A stretch of 64,000 nucleotides of DNA from Progne subis subis (lineage: Eukaryota; Chordata; Aves; Passeriformes; Hirundinidae). The position numbers and the translations under genes were made by a program. The stretch lies in contig JAKJHU010000039.1 in NCBI GenBank assembly GCA_022316685.1, positions 6,790,308-6,854,307 on the forward strand. The letters run 5' to 3'. The notes beneath the pieces are model-generated. The model was not told where the DNA came from. It did not search any database and saw only the letters and a program-made list of their open reading frames with translations. Shown piece by piece: positions 47,351 through 59,307 of the stretch; within the stretch, counting starts at the first letter, position 1, and every line of letters begins with the position of its first letter.

Positions 47351-47394
<44 letters not shown>
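47335..47394 (+). repeat. AATAAA plus 44-nt poly(A), possible retroposed transcript end
   Basis: AATAAA at 47335-47340 is followed after TGCTGGTACT by an uninterrupted A run from 47351 to 47394. This spacing is what the 3' end of a retroposed polyadenylated RNA would leave. I could not find a target-site duplication around GAAACCAACTAACC, and no parent coding sequence is recognisable upstream. A chance AATAAA next to an expanded A run is the alternative. Confidence 0.4.
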
Positions 47395-47396
<2 letters not shown>

Positions 47397-48805
47397 AACC
47401 AACTAACCTCAAAGAAACAATGTAACACATTCCCTACATCACATAAAACTATTTTTGCTGCTAGAAGTCTCAAAAAGATAGAGATAAGAAAACACAGAAG
47501 ACAGAACAAGAAAACAAGATTTTTGCAACATGGTACATTCTTTACTCCATCCATTTGCTGAATACATATCTCAACATCAGTGACAAGAGAGAAATCAAAC
47601 ACAATTGTTTGACAGAGCAAATGTGGTCTATAAAAGGTGAAGCAAATATTTTCGAACACCAGCTGGAAGATATTCCATTGTGGTAAAATTGGAAGTATGC
47701 ATGCTAAAACATGGCTGGGCAGATGAGAATCTTCAGGCCACTCTCTGCACTTGGAGTTAAGCTGTCTTTGGATGCCAACTGGAAGCACTTTGCCTTTACA
47801 ACAACCTAGAACCAAAATGAAGTTGCTTTCCAGAAACAGGCACACAGTTAAATATATCCTTCAGATGAGTTGCTTGCAGGACCACACTTGTTACTCTAAG
47901 AGCACCAAAAGACAGGCTGTTTAACAAAGAATCTAGGCATTGGGATGTCTAAGATCTGATGGCCTCCAAGGCTGGCTTGAGAACGTGGAGGTGTCTGGTT
48001 GACAGGGTCAAGCCTGCGTATCCGAATCATGGTCTTTGCTCTGACCAGCTCAGAGAGGGAATACACACTACATGCTCACAAAGGACTCCTTCAGATCAAA
48101 GATCAGTCTTGAAACTTTGATTTTGAACACCTTATAACACAGTAATGAGAATGTAAGTCAATGGGAAAAAGCTATTACTCTACACAGAGGTTTCATCTCT
48201 TCCTGCTGAGCAAAGAACAGCTGCTTTTTACTATTCATTCTAGATCATCTCTGTTGGAAGTATCTACTTTTTGATTTAAAAGTCACTGCCCTGATTGATG
48301 GTACAATAGTGGACAAAAACTTGTGTTATATACAAATACTGTTTACTAAGAAAACAGGAGATTTTCAGAAAATGTTTCTTAAATCATTTCATAACTTTGA
48401 AGCAATTCAGACGGGATCTCATAAGCACTGAATACTGCTTAAATACAAATTTTCCTTCTGGTTTTTCATATCCCATTACTTTGCCACCAATTCCTTCTTT
48501 AGCATTTTCATTCCAGGTTGCAATTTGTCCTCATCTATGTGCCTGTCATTGACAGTCTTTGGTGAAACTTGAAGATAGCCCTACTTTATCACCACAAAAA
48601 CCAAACTATCTCAAAGCCTACTTTTATGATAGCAGTGATGTATTGCATGGTAACTCATACTGCCACAACACTATCAGGTCACTGTAAGACCTTGGCAAGT
48701 CCTGCATCCTTCTGTATTGCCTGCAGCTTTGCCCTACCACCACAGGCTGCCAGCTCATGCTGTCATGAGACTGTTACATCAAAGCCATTAATACCCTTCA
48801 TTTAC

Positions 48806-48806
<1 letters not shown>
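47395..48806. other. unique noncoding sequence
   Basis: No gene is supported. The 189-codon minus-strand frame (47276-47845) ends through the A44 tract, which it reads as phenylalanine. The rest is cysteine/leucine-rich, with no domain. Confidence 0.55.
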
Positions 48807-48838
<32 letters not shown>

Positions 48839-48871
48839 ACACCACCACAAAAAGCAAACAAACAAACCATA
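48807..48871 (+). repeat. poly(A) 30 nt followed by A/C-only tract
   Basis: A run at 48807-48836, then CCACACCACCACAAAAAGC and CAAACAAACAAACC. No AATAAA lies close upstream. Confidence 0.95.
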
Positions 48872-50312
48872 AACCTATCTCGTAGTTTCTCACTGATGTA
48901 ACATGATAACATGATTGCTGTGGGAAAAACTTCCTTTTTCCCCAATCACACTTTGCCTCTAGCTGTCTTTGAAGTTTCTTCTGAAAGCAAAAAATTTCTT
49001 CATAAAACACCCACCAAACAAATAACATCTTCCCCAATACAGCTGAATCCTTATGTGGTGAAAGTTTTTGTATTTGTGAGCATTCAGAATTTTAATCATA
49101 ATTTCTTTGACATGCAGAAATGAACAGTGTGTGTGAAGTAGCATCCTTCAAAAAATAGAATCCCAAATAAAAAGATAGAAGTCAAGAGAAGGCTCTGTTC
49201 CCCGCTAAATTAATTACAATGGGAGTCATCAGAATTCAGCAACACCGATAGGTTTATTTTTGTGCCTTCCTTAATTCTGGCCATTCCTCCTGAAAGAACT
49301 AAGGCTGCAGGTGGTTTGATAGTCTTCCCCCCCACCACCAAAGACACATACACACACACAAAAGATCCAAACCCAAAACTTTACCCATGTGAAGCAGGGT
49401 GCTGGTGCTTACATTCAACTGAATGACATTAATACTCCCTCAGCAGAAGTGTCTCACTTCTGGCACCCTCTTCGGCCCCAATGCATTGAAGTACGTCCAT
49501 GTACTACATCCACCTTGGTCCTGAAGGACAAGCCGCAGGTGGTATTGTTTCTATCACCAAGCAAACACAAATCTGGGAAAAGGGTACCGATGAAGAAATG
49601 CCTACATCCCGAGAATAGCTGGCCACAGGTCTGAGAGGCAAGGCACAAAAGATAAACACAGCAAAAGGATAGATATCAGACAGTTAAACAAGTTAACTCA
49701 CACAAATCTTGGAAGGCCGAAAGAGCTGTAGGTTTGATGCTTAACATCCTTAACATCTGCTGGTACCAAAAAAGATCTCTGAGGGTAGTTTTCAAGAGGT
49801 TTTTCAGATTACTTGAAGAAGAATGCTGTCTCTGGTGGTCACCTCTAGCTAAAGTCAGCTCAGAGACAGGATATTTTGCTTACTACAGCATAATTTCTCT
49901 GGTAAGGTTAATCATGCTCTTTCCAATTATTACGGAAAACCTATCAGTTTGACTGTTATGAACAACACCAGTCTATTTCCCTCGACAGCAACAATTTTCC
50001 AAGACATCAGTAAATCACCATATCCCAACTGTGTCCCAGCTCTTTTTGGCACTTACTTGTTGAACTGAATTTCTCACGCAAGAGGTGTTTGTGTGAGGAG
50101 ACAAGGAAATGTTCTCAGCTTGAGCTAGCAACAAGAGGAAAAGCAGCAGTGCCATGAGAGCAGGTACACACAGGGACAAAGAAGTGGAATGATCCTTAAA
50201 GGCAGAGATGAAAAGTTTGAACTTGATTGAACTGAAAAATTAGATTAGAGAGAAAGAAGCTTCAAGAGAAAGGACATGTGGCCAGTGAAAAAGGTAAAGA
50301 ACTTCAGACAAT
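48872..50312. other. unique noncoding sequence
   Basis: No gene is supported. It includes a short (CA)n near 49344-49362 and a less AT-rich patch (about 49390-49640) with overlapping featureless frames on both strands. Confidence 0.5.
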
Positions 50313-50665
50313 TCACATCTTCATTAATGATCTGGATGATGGGGCAGGGTGTACCCTCACCAAGAGTGCTGAGAGCAGAGACCAATGACACTTCCCACAA
50401 CTGGGAGGAGTCGCTGATATACCAGAGAGTCACATCTAGAGGGACTTGGACAGCCTGACAGGAACCTCATTAAGTTTAGCAAAGAGAAGTGCAAACTCGT
50501 GCACCAACATAACACTGGGAGTCACCCAGCTGGAAAGCAGCTTGGCAGAAAAGGACCTAGAAATCGTAGTGGACACTAAGTTGAACATGAGCCAGCAATA
50601 TGCAATTGCAGCAAAAAAGGCAGATGGTATCCCAGGCTGCATTAGAGAATCTGTACAGACACATT
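50313..50665 (+). mobile_element. CR1 LINE internal fragment
   Basis: CATCTTCATTAATGATCTGG, ATGATGGGGCAGGGTGTACC and CTCACCAAG are the conserved CR1 reverse-transcriptase region around the 'I-N-D-L-D' motif. GGAGTCGCTGATATACCAGA, then GGACTTGGACAGCCTGACAG, AAGTGCAAACTCGTGCACC, GGACCTAGAAATCGTAGTGG and ATGAGCCAGCAATATGC follow in normal CR1 order. The copy lacks both the upstream RT and the 3' tail, so it has lost both ends. Plus-strand frames in it are broken pieces of the ORF2 protein. Confidence 0.9.
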
Positions 50666-53537
50666 AGAAACTGACTGACTTTATTTGCACATAGGTTAGG
50701 AATTAAAAATAAAGATGATAAGACAAGTAAAAAAAAAAATTTTAACACTAGGTACACAGTAACGCTGGGGACAGATAGGCTTTCTTTTGGCAGATGAAGT
50801 AATCAGAATTGGACAAACTGGGAGTATTTGGGAGTATGCATACGAATATAACAAAGGAAATCTTCTGAAAGATTACATAGATCAGTACAGAGAAAATTTG
50901 GGAAAAACATTTTATGGTCCTTTTTCCCTACACAATTTTATTTCAAATGAAGTACTTGTGAGCACTGCAGATATTATGTGAAACAAACTTCAGCCCTGTT
51001 AATCTTCGTACGTTTTTCCTCTCAGCATGGGTACATTGGGTACCCTCTAAGTACAGTCTGGGTGTACTGAGATTGGAACCTCACTTTTACCAATACAGGA
51101 GAACTTCCTAGGAGGGACCAATCCCACCCTTTCAAGTTACTGTCAAATACATCACACATTTGCCTGTCATAGCCAACACAGGTCTCCCAACAATCAGACC
51201 AGATCTCAGAGATAGTAGTGAATCACAACCATAACCCTTGTGTCTGCCATCTTCACATTAACCTGAGGAGAGGCAGAAATCTTCAGAATGGAAAAGAGCT
51301 GAGACATAAATCAAGAACACCCTTGAATTACTTCATACATGGAGCAGAATCACTTACTATGCTGTTATACCTAGATCACCAGTGAGACTAGGCACTGTAA
51401 AGAAAAGACAGGATAAAAATACTGGGTCTGTTGCCTGACAACATCATAAATGGATGTATGAAGACTTCCTCCGAACAGGCACCCCAAGAAAGGAGGGCCT
51501 GTGGGGAGGGTGGGTTGTTGTTTCTCTGACACTCTTTATCCTTCTGCCCGTCCCAACAATATGAACCATGATCTTAAACAAGACCTTCAAGGTGATTATA
51601 TGTAACTCCTCTCTTACTGATGAGTTATTTTAGCACCACATAGCTGTTGACTATGTGATTCCAGGAAACTATTCAGTGTTTGTTTATACATTCAATTTGT
51701 ATAAAACCTTGATCAAAAATATTAGCTAGAAAAAGATGTGTATTTCCTTGTTTCCCAAACCCACTACTGCTATCATAATCCAAATAGACACATCATGGAA
51801 GTATTAAAGAATACTTGTGATTCAAGTCAGCAAAAGAAAAGCAGTCCCCATCCACATACAAAATTTAAAAATTGTTTGAAAAATTATATTCTTCTGAAGA
51901 CAAGCTTTTCTCTAAGCTTATTTTGAAGCCACAGGCAGAGTCCTGCCCTGCTCACCTCCAATCCCCTTCACAGTAGGAATAGGTTGAGCTGTATTGATCT
52001 TAATTTCATACATGCACATACAAGGTAGCTGAAATCAGGAGTTATTTTTGAAATTCTTTACCATGTTAATAAAGCAGAAGACCTAGAAAAACTCAGTCAG
52101 TCTCAATGACTCAAAGCTACTGATAATTCCACATTTCTGTATTGAATTTTTTCACTCTACTAGTCCAGGAAGAATGGCTGACATACCCAAAGATGTGATG
52201 CAAATAGAGTGTTTAACTCATTCACCCTGTCCAACACATGGAAAGACTTCATTTCCCTTATTTCATTACTTATTTGAGTGCACCACCTAATTTTTCTCCT
52301 TTCCATGTGATCTGAATTTACCATTAAAATATTTTTAATACCTGACTGCAATAGTCTAGAATTGATCCAACTGAGTATCCGATTTCAGAGCTTGCTTTCC
52401 CTGCTTGAAATGGATTTGAATCTTGATTCCTTCCATTTTTCCCATGAGAAAGCTCATGAAGTATGTAGCCTGACAGGACTGTTGGTGAGGTTTTTTTAAA
52501 AACAAGCAGAGGCTGTTAGAATTATAATCAGTCTTTGAGTTTTCTTGTTACTTTACTGTTTTCAGGGACCTCATAAGAGGAGAAAAGTGGCTGCGTCCCT
52601 GTTTACCTAATCTGGGATGGTGGTAACAACCAGCGGAGTGAAAACACAATTACGTTGAGCAAAGGTCTGTCTCAGTAAAAAAAATGCTGGTTCCCTGGTA
52701 GGATAGACATATTTAACCTCATTAGTGACAGAGGCTGGAGCTACATGGTGAGGAATTTCTGGCTTTATAAAGTTTAGAGAAATTTTAGCACAAATAAAAC
52801 TAGAAAATGGCTAAGAAGTTCCTTATCATCTGCTTATTTCTTTCCAGGATTCCTTTCCAACAACTCCTTAAGATGGAAGTGATGAACTGGGTATAAGGAT
52901 TCTTGGTAACAAGAAAAGAAAACTCAGTCTTTAAGTCATGATAACTCACAGCAGTATTTTGTGAAAACAGCTGGGTATTTCCTCCATTACTTGAATGCAA
53001 CAAAAGACTTTCTATTGCTGTCTTTCAAGGAGTCTGGGGAGAGATGTAAACCTATTGGCATAGCAATAGTCTGGTATATGCAAGTATTATCTTAAGCATG
53101 GTTAACACTTAGGCTGTGTGTGGTGGTCAGGTTTTAGTTTAGTGTTGGTTTGCTGCCACTTCCCCCCCTTCCCCTTTTTTTTCCTAAACTGCTGACTTGG
53201 CTGCTTTCTAGCTCTGGTTTAGTCTGCTAGCATTACAATGCTAAGGAAGGAGGATCTCTTTGGGAATTATGTGCATGTACAGCTGCATGCCCTACAAGTT
53301 CAAGCCACATTTATGGTCCATTCTTCTCAATTCTGATCTTTCACACTGCACTCCATTGAGAGGAAGAGGGTAACAGGCACTGGATTATCAGCTGCATCTC
53401 AGGAAGGCATGAGGAAAATGTGCAAAATACTGTACTCTGTACAGAGATAGCTGAGCTTCCAGCTGAAAAATCACAATAGCAGGAAGAACTTATCTTTCCC
53501 TATATGACTCGTCTTTTCCCACACTCATTTTTTTCTC
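50666..53537. other. unique noncoding sequence
   Basis: No gene is supported. It contains a polypyrimidine run (C7-TT-C4-T8) at about 53162-53182. Upstream of it is a G/T-rich stretch from 53112, which superficially resembles the start of some avian LTRs but lacks their conserved following sequence. Confidence 0.5.
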
Positions 53538-53582
53538 AAAAAAAAAAAAAAAAAAAAAAAGGTGTGTGTGTATATATATATG
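53538..53582 (+). repeat. poly(A) 23 nt with adjoining (TG)n(TA)n
   Basis: A run at 53538-53560, then GG, four TG units and six or so TA units. It is a compound microsatellite that has grown at the end of an A tract. Confidence 0.95.
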
Positions 53583-54626
53583 AGAAGGAACATAATGCAA
53601 AAGGAAGATGAGACGAAGAATTAGCCTACTAAAGTCAAACATTTAACCATGCAACCAGAAACTGAATAAGATGCTGTCCCAGTTCTAAAGAATAGCTTAA
53701 GATGTCAGAAAAGCCCTTGTAAAATGATGCCAAAACTTGGATCTGATAATAAGCTGTGAGTGCAGACAAAATAAGGAGGAAATGACAGGACATGGAGCAT
53801 TCCACCACCACTGTATCTGATCCTGGTACCAAGATACAAATGGGATGAAATTACAGATTTGTGCATCTATGGGGGGATAAAAACATTTCCTGCGGGTAAA
53901 ATTCATGTCTCTCTGGAAATACTACATGTGATGCATATGCTGTTCAGAGGCACTGCAAATTCTCTCCTGGAAGCTCACGGATAGAAACAGTTTCCTCAGA
54001 GAAACCAAGATAAATCTTTACTTCTCATGCACGTCTCAGATTCTGCCCAAAATGAATGACGGAATAAGGACAATTAGAAGAAGAAAAAGGCTTCAATTAG
54101 CATACAAATATCCTGGTAATCAGGCAATAATAGCAAAGGAGATGCAGAAAAAATACATGACAGTTTAATGGGGAATTCTTAAAATATTATATTTTGTAAA
54201 ATTTATTCAAGTGTGTATATGACATTTTAATGAGGTTGTCCCAACATGCAGTATTTTCAAAGTTTGCTTGAGTATAGTATAGGAGTTGTTTATATTAATG
54301 AATTGTGACCAGGGTTTTGCGTTTTATTCACAGAACAAGTCATGGTTTCTGCAGGTGCTCACAAAAAAAAAACCAACTTAGTGTGAGTTTTATTTTTTTT
54401 TATGATTTCTTCTATTTATTTAAACCCATGCAATGTTTTTTTCATTTGCAAATATAAAGCAAAGAGAATGACACTCTCCTTTGAAATGTGAGCTTAACCA
54501 CAGGGGCTAAAATGCCAAAAATAACTTTTTTCTGCTAAGAGTAGCTCAGTACATGGTATTATGAATCAAGCACCTTATGAAATTACTCTGTAGACACCAA
54601 TTACTTTCACAGTACATAATGCATTT
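53583..54626. other. unique noncoding sequence
   Basis: No gene or transposon is recognised. Short A/T runs only. Confidence 0.55.
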
Positions 54627-54937
54627 TTCTGCTAGGTAAAATTAAGTCTCAGCAATGAAACCACCATGCCCAACAATTTGCACAAGAAAAAATGGAAAGA
54701 GGATACATAAATCAGTGGAACAAATGAAAGCCTTATGCTCTGATTTCAGCCAAAACTTAAATCTTAGCAGAAGTAAGTTTAGTGGTCTCAGAACTGAAAT
54801 CACCATACCAAACAATTTGTGCAAGAGAAAAAGAAAAGAGCATACATAAATTAGTGGAACAAACTAAAGCCCTTCCTGCTACACTCTAATTTCAACCAGC
54901 TCTTAAATCCTTGTGGAAATGAGTTCGGTGATTTCAG
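54627..54937. repeat. diverged tandem duplication, period about 140 bp
   Basis: Two adjacent copies are plain to the eye. Copy 1 runs from about 54632 (CTAGGTAAAATTAAGTCTCAG) and copy 2 from about 54770 (AGTAAGTTTAGTGGTCTCAG). Shared blocks are CAACAATTTGCACAAGA versus AAACAATTTGTGCAAGA, GATACATAAATCAGTGGAAC versus CATACATAAATTAGTGGAAC, and TCTGATTTCAGCCAA versus TCTAATTTCAACCAG. The start of a third copy (ATGAGTTCGGTGATTTCAG) closes the array near 54937. GTCTCAG at 54646 and 54785 gives a period of 139. Divergence is substantial, so the duplication is old. Matching frames in both copies (for example 54655-54849) arise from the repeat and are not a gene. Confidence 0.9.
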
Positions 54938-57900
54938 CTGAATTTCACAGTTAGCATGAGAAAACTAGTTTCAATTATTAGCTACAAATTCATTTGATTA
55001 AAAGCCCCTAATCTGGAGATGCCCAGGACTCTGCTAGCTTGTAAATTAAGTTAACATTTTCCTTCACCTCAAGACAGGAGGATTGCTCAAAGCTAGGATT
55101 CAATGCACCACGTGTTTTACAAAGATAAACAAGTGCCTTATGTTATTTTAATACTTTAACCTTCATGAGCCACAAAGTATTCCTCTCAAAATATTTAAAT
55201 ATTGTTCTCCGATTGCTATTAGGTCACCATACTTCAGGCGATCTGGAAAGCAGGAACAAGTCTTTTAATCAGAGGTATCTGTCAATGTACCAGATAGAAC
55301 CTGGGCCTAAAGGAACCCCCCTCTGCTCCCACCATATGAGCACACACAGAATGGGAAGGATGTGAGAGAAGTCAAGAACTGACACCTTTATATAAATCTA
55401 GTGACTCTTCTCCCCCAGCTTCATATTTGATTGAGCTTGGATATGTTTAAATGCAGTTGATAAGACAAACAGATTTAAGATACACAGAAGTATAGAATAC
55501 AAGAATCTTCCATCAGCACTTTTCTACACCACGTGTTTGGGTTTTTTATTTTTTAAGGTACAATAGAAAATTTTCTTTTTGTAGTATTTGAAATTATGTA
55601 CCTATAATTTATAGCAAAATGCTGGTAAAGCCCATTTTTTATTCTTTCTGTTAGGCACAAGAAAAAGCTGACATATGGAAGAGAGCTGTAAACAGAGAAA
55701 ATATGCACCTTTGGTCATTATGGCCTAGAATAACTTAAGAAGTGTCACTCAGGATTGGTACAGGATGCTCTGCAATGCAGTGGGGGAAATAGATCTGTTA
55801 TCATTCTTCCTACTTTAATAAAAAATATAGAAAGAGTGAAACAAGCCGTGAAAAATTAACACAGAATAAAAGCGTTTGGAAAAATCCAGAATCCATTTGT
55901 ACTGGCAGCCCCGTAGTTATTAATGTTTCAAGTGCCCATAAATACTTTTGGCCCTTGCCCAGTGCAATTGCCTGATGGAATACTCACAACATGGAAAACA
56001 ACTACAGAAAGCGCAATATTTTCAATCTACTTCCCTGGCAACTTGCAAATCTTTATGAAATCATACATCCACAGGATCGTATCACTTGTAGAACAATGCC
56101 AAAGAATTTGAAGAAACTTGGCCTATCAATAAAGTTAGACTGCAGCTGCCTTTAGAGTGGAGGAATTCACAGTAGTTTTCTATTCATTTCAATACTCTGT
56201 ATTACACTAGTATTCTGACTTTTTTCTCTCTGTGTGTGCTACTCATCTGGACAAAATCTCTGTTCACCGGGAATAACAGAAAGTATGGGATTTATTGCTA
56301 TAATGAAGTTCTTTCAAATCTCTGTTTTCTCTCTCTAAAGGACAGGAGGATAGGCGTTCATCTCATCAGGCAGCTTATTAGGATTAGCACTGAGTAAGAC
56401 ACCACAGAATGTCAAGCCTATCAGTTACTAAACATGCATCATACAAACTTTGTCTTTGCGAGAACCTCTGCTCTGCATTTGTCATCCACCTGAATAATTA
56501 ACAAGTACATGCTGCCTGCCAGCAGCTTAGGGAATTAATTTTCCCAGATTAAATGCAGATCACGTCTGCAAAAAAATCAGACCACACACATGCTGCACTA
56601 CTACCTTTCAAACATTAAAAGCAAGGAATCAAGTTTTAGTATGGTCTCTGTGGAGTCTGACCTAAAACTTATTTATTATAGGTATGACTTCATAATCATT
56701 ATGAAGTGGTCAGAGAGGTTTTAACACCCAACTCATGCAACAAGCCAACAAGGAACTCTCTTTAGCTGGCATGGGAAGCTATTTAAATAAATCTCCACTC
56801 TAGAGTTGCTTCACTGCTTAATGCTATTCTATTCCCAAAATACTGAGACAGTCATAGGGAAAATCTAATGTCTGTAAACACTGAGGGTTTTTTGAACCTG
56901 AAGTATTTACTCTAGGCTCTTTAAAAATAGATTTAGAGATGACAACTGCAGCATGCAATAGCATGTATATTCATGCTAGGGACTAAAAACAAATGAGGTA
57001 TCTCATTACCTTACATTTTCTGTGATCTAAGTCAACACTTGCCCCAAAATCAGAGGCCTTATAAAGACAGATTTCTATTTGAAATTATAACTATGCCTGA
57101 TTATTGAAAAAGACTATGAAAAACATCATTTTGTGCTATGCTTAATGAAAGTTATTTTATATGATATGGGAATATTTATAATGATCTTAGGAAACTGCGT
57201 TCTCTAAGTATTTAAGTGGACAAAGGACAGACTTGCATCTTCTAAGAGACCTCTTCTGAATGGCCATTCCTCAGTGTACTGACAGGTAAGCAGCAATATG
57301 ATGTAGCTGGAACCATTTGCCATGAGCCACTACCAGTTCAGTACATAATAACAATCCCCAAGTTAAAGATGTACACAAAAAAACCCTGCAATCATTGTTC
57401 CCAAACAAAAAGGACAGGAAATAAACCAAGTATACAGATGAACTTAACACACTACATTTCTAAGGATGTTAGTGTAACAGGACAGCCTAAACAATGGGGG
57501 AAACCCCCTATAAATAGCAAAAGTATGTCATACCTACCTCTACCTCACTCGAGGAGTCAAAGTTGACACCCTGTCAGAATCTGCAACCTTTCTACATACA
57601 GAATTCACAGCAAAGGTAACATGAGTCGTAGGTATATAAAACGTGCAAGACTCCATCTTAAAGAGAAGCTTCACTTCGGTAATGCAAACAGTACTGTCCT
57701 GCTTTGACTCCCCTGTCCTGAGATGCAGCATTTCTCCAGAACACTGGCAGCATTTCTCTGCAGGACCACCTGGGTGCATGAGTCTGGTCTTCAATTGGCC
57801 TTTCCTATTAGCTAAGCTTCTGAAGAATCATTACCCCTGCACCATCTACCCCAACACAGATAGTAGTGCAGCTTCTTTTTGGTTGAGTACTACCTTCTTA

Positions 57901-57960
57901 AAAACTGGAATTGGAGGGAAACTAACTGTACAATTATATTTTTAATATATACAGCAGTAG
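54938..57960. other. unique noncoding sequence
   Basis: No gene is supported. A perfect 10-bp inverted repeat with a single central C lies at 56687-56707. About 57540-57860 is less AT-rich and contains GGTATATAAAACGTG (near 57632), a TATA-like string, with a 100-codon plus frame and an 84-codon minus frame. None of these has a recognisable product. Confidence 0.5.
56687..56707. repeat. near-perfect palindrome, 10-bp arms
   Basis: ACTTCATAAT and ATTATGAAGT flank one C. It is a likely cruciform or a dimeric protein-binding site by form only. Confidence 0.9.
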
Positions 57961-59273
57961 TAGATGACCATAGAACATGTTATTCCAATAAATACCAAAG
58001 GCAGTGATTAAAGATGGCTCTTTTTACATTTAGTCTGAGCTTTGTACTTCTTGCAGCTCATGGGAATTAACGCACAAGTGCAATCTGAAAGTTATGAATT
58101 CAGAAAAGTCTATATGCACATATATCTATATATTCCTTCAAAGGCAAATTAACAAATAAAATTGTTAAAATTAATGACAATTTAAAACAACAAAAACCAA
58201 AACAACAAAACACCTGAATGCTACCACGTAGGTTTTTCTCCAATTTTAAGAGGTTTTATCATGTATTACAATAAACTAACATCTACTTGTTATATAAAAA
58301 TACTGCTTGAATAAAATACATTTTGAATCTACATCCCCAAAAATCTTCCTACTCTCTTAACTCTCTTACTATCAACAAATAAAGTGATCGCTGCTTCTGT
58401 GACCTACATTAAAAACCACCTACTTAATGTGAACGAATTACCAGTTAATCATCAGAGTAAACAAAAATCTATCAAAAAATTTTATTGAAGTGCAGTACAT
58501 ATTACATTGCTAAATATTATTGCAATCATCTACACAAAAATCATCTTTTTGTTCTTTATTCATTAATAATCACACTGTCACACAAATATTTTGCATAAAA
58601 TTAACATAATACATCTGTATTTCTTTTCACTTTTGACAAAAGTAACGATTTTTTGGTTTCTGATACTAAAGCATATACTTTATCTGGGGGAATAACTGAA
58701 TGCAAAGACACAGTGCTGGGTTTTTTAATTCATGTTCTTCATGTTTAATATTTTGCTACCGTTATTGAAATTTAAATTGAAAAGGCTTGGTATTGTCCAC
58801 AGCAGAGACCTAGTTCTATCCACAGTATGCCTATCACTGGCAAACTAAAATTGAGGCCCTGCCCTTGGCCCTGGGGCTTAATCTCTGGGTAATGCTGGAA
58901 ATGTTGTTCCATGCATGGATTAGCAAATTAAAAGAAGTTACAAACCTCTGCTGTGACTTGTGTAACTCCTGTAGTCCCTAGATCATCATCCACAGTTACA
59001 GAACTAGGTTTAGCTGTTTTGAAAAGATGTGGTAGGAAAAAGCACATTGACAGAAAGATTTCTACAAACTACAAGTGGGACCTATCCATGCCAAAACCCA
59101 AGGCCACAGTGGTAAATATGCACATGCATTTAATTCAGAATTAATATACAATTTTGAAAAATTTTAGAGTTCGTTTTGTCAAACATAACTGGTTTTATTT
59201 CTTAAAGAATCTGACAAAACCCACTGTGACCATCTACCAAGCTGGATATATGCCATCATTTAGAAATTTAGCT
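57961..59273. other. unique AT-rich noncoding sequence
   Basis: No gene is recognised. An A/C-only tract lies at about 58184-58213. Confidence 0.55.
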
Positions 59274-59307
59274 AATAAAGGCTGCTATTTAAAAAAAAAA
59301 AAAAAAA
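59274..59307 (+). repeat. AATAAA plus 17-nt poly(A), possible retroposed transcript end
   Basis: AATAAA at 59274-59279, then GGCTGCTATTT, then A17 at 59291-59307. The spacing of 11 bases between hexamer and A run resembles a cDNA 3' end. The upstream 300 bases include a 63-codon plus frame (58953-59144) that I cannot assign. Confidence 0.35.

Noticed and set aside
47276..47845. 189-codon minus-strand open frame, the longest in the window
   Set aside because: It reads through the A44/T44 tract as phenylalanine, shows no domain, and is rich in residues encoded by T-rich DNA. It is most simply chance.
53112..53190. G/T-rich then C/T-rich stretch resembling the start of some avian endogenous retrovirus LTRs
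   Set aside because: Only the general composition matches. There is no conserved LTR body, polyadenylation region, primer-binding site or paired repeat.
57625..57660. TATA-like GGTATATAAAACG with a nearby TGAGTC, possible promoter
   Set aside because: TATAAA strings are frequent in AT-rich DNA, and no downstream gene or initiator can be identified.
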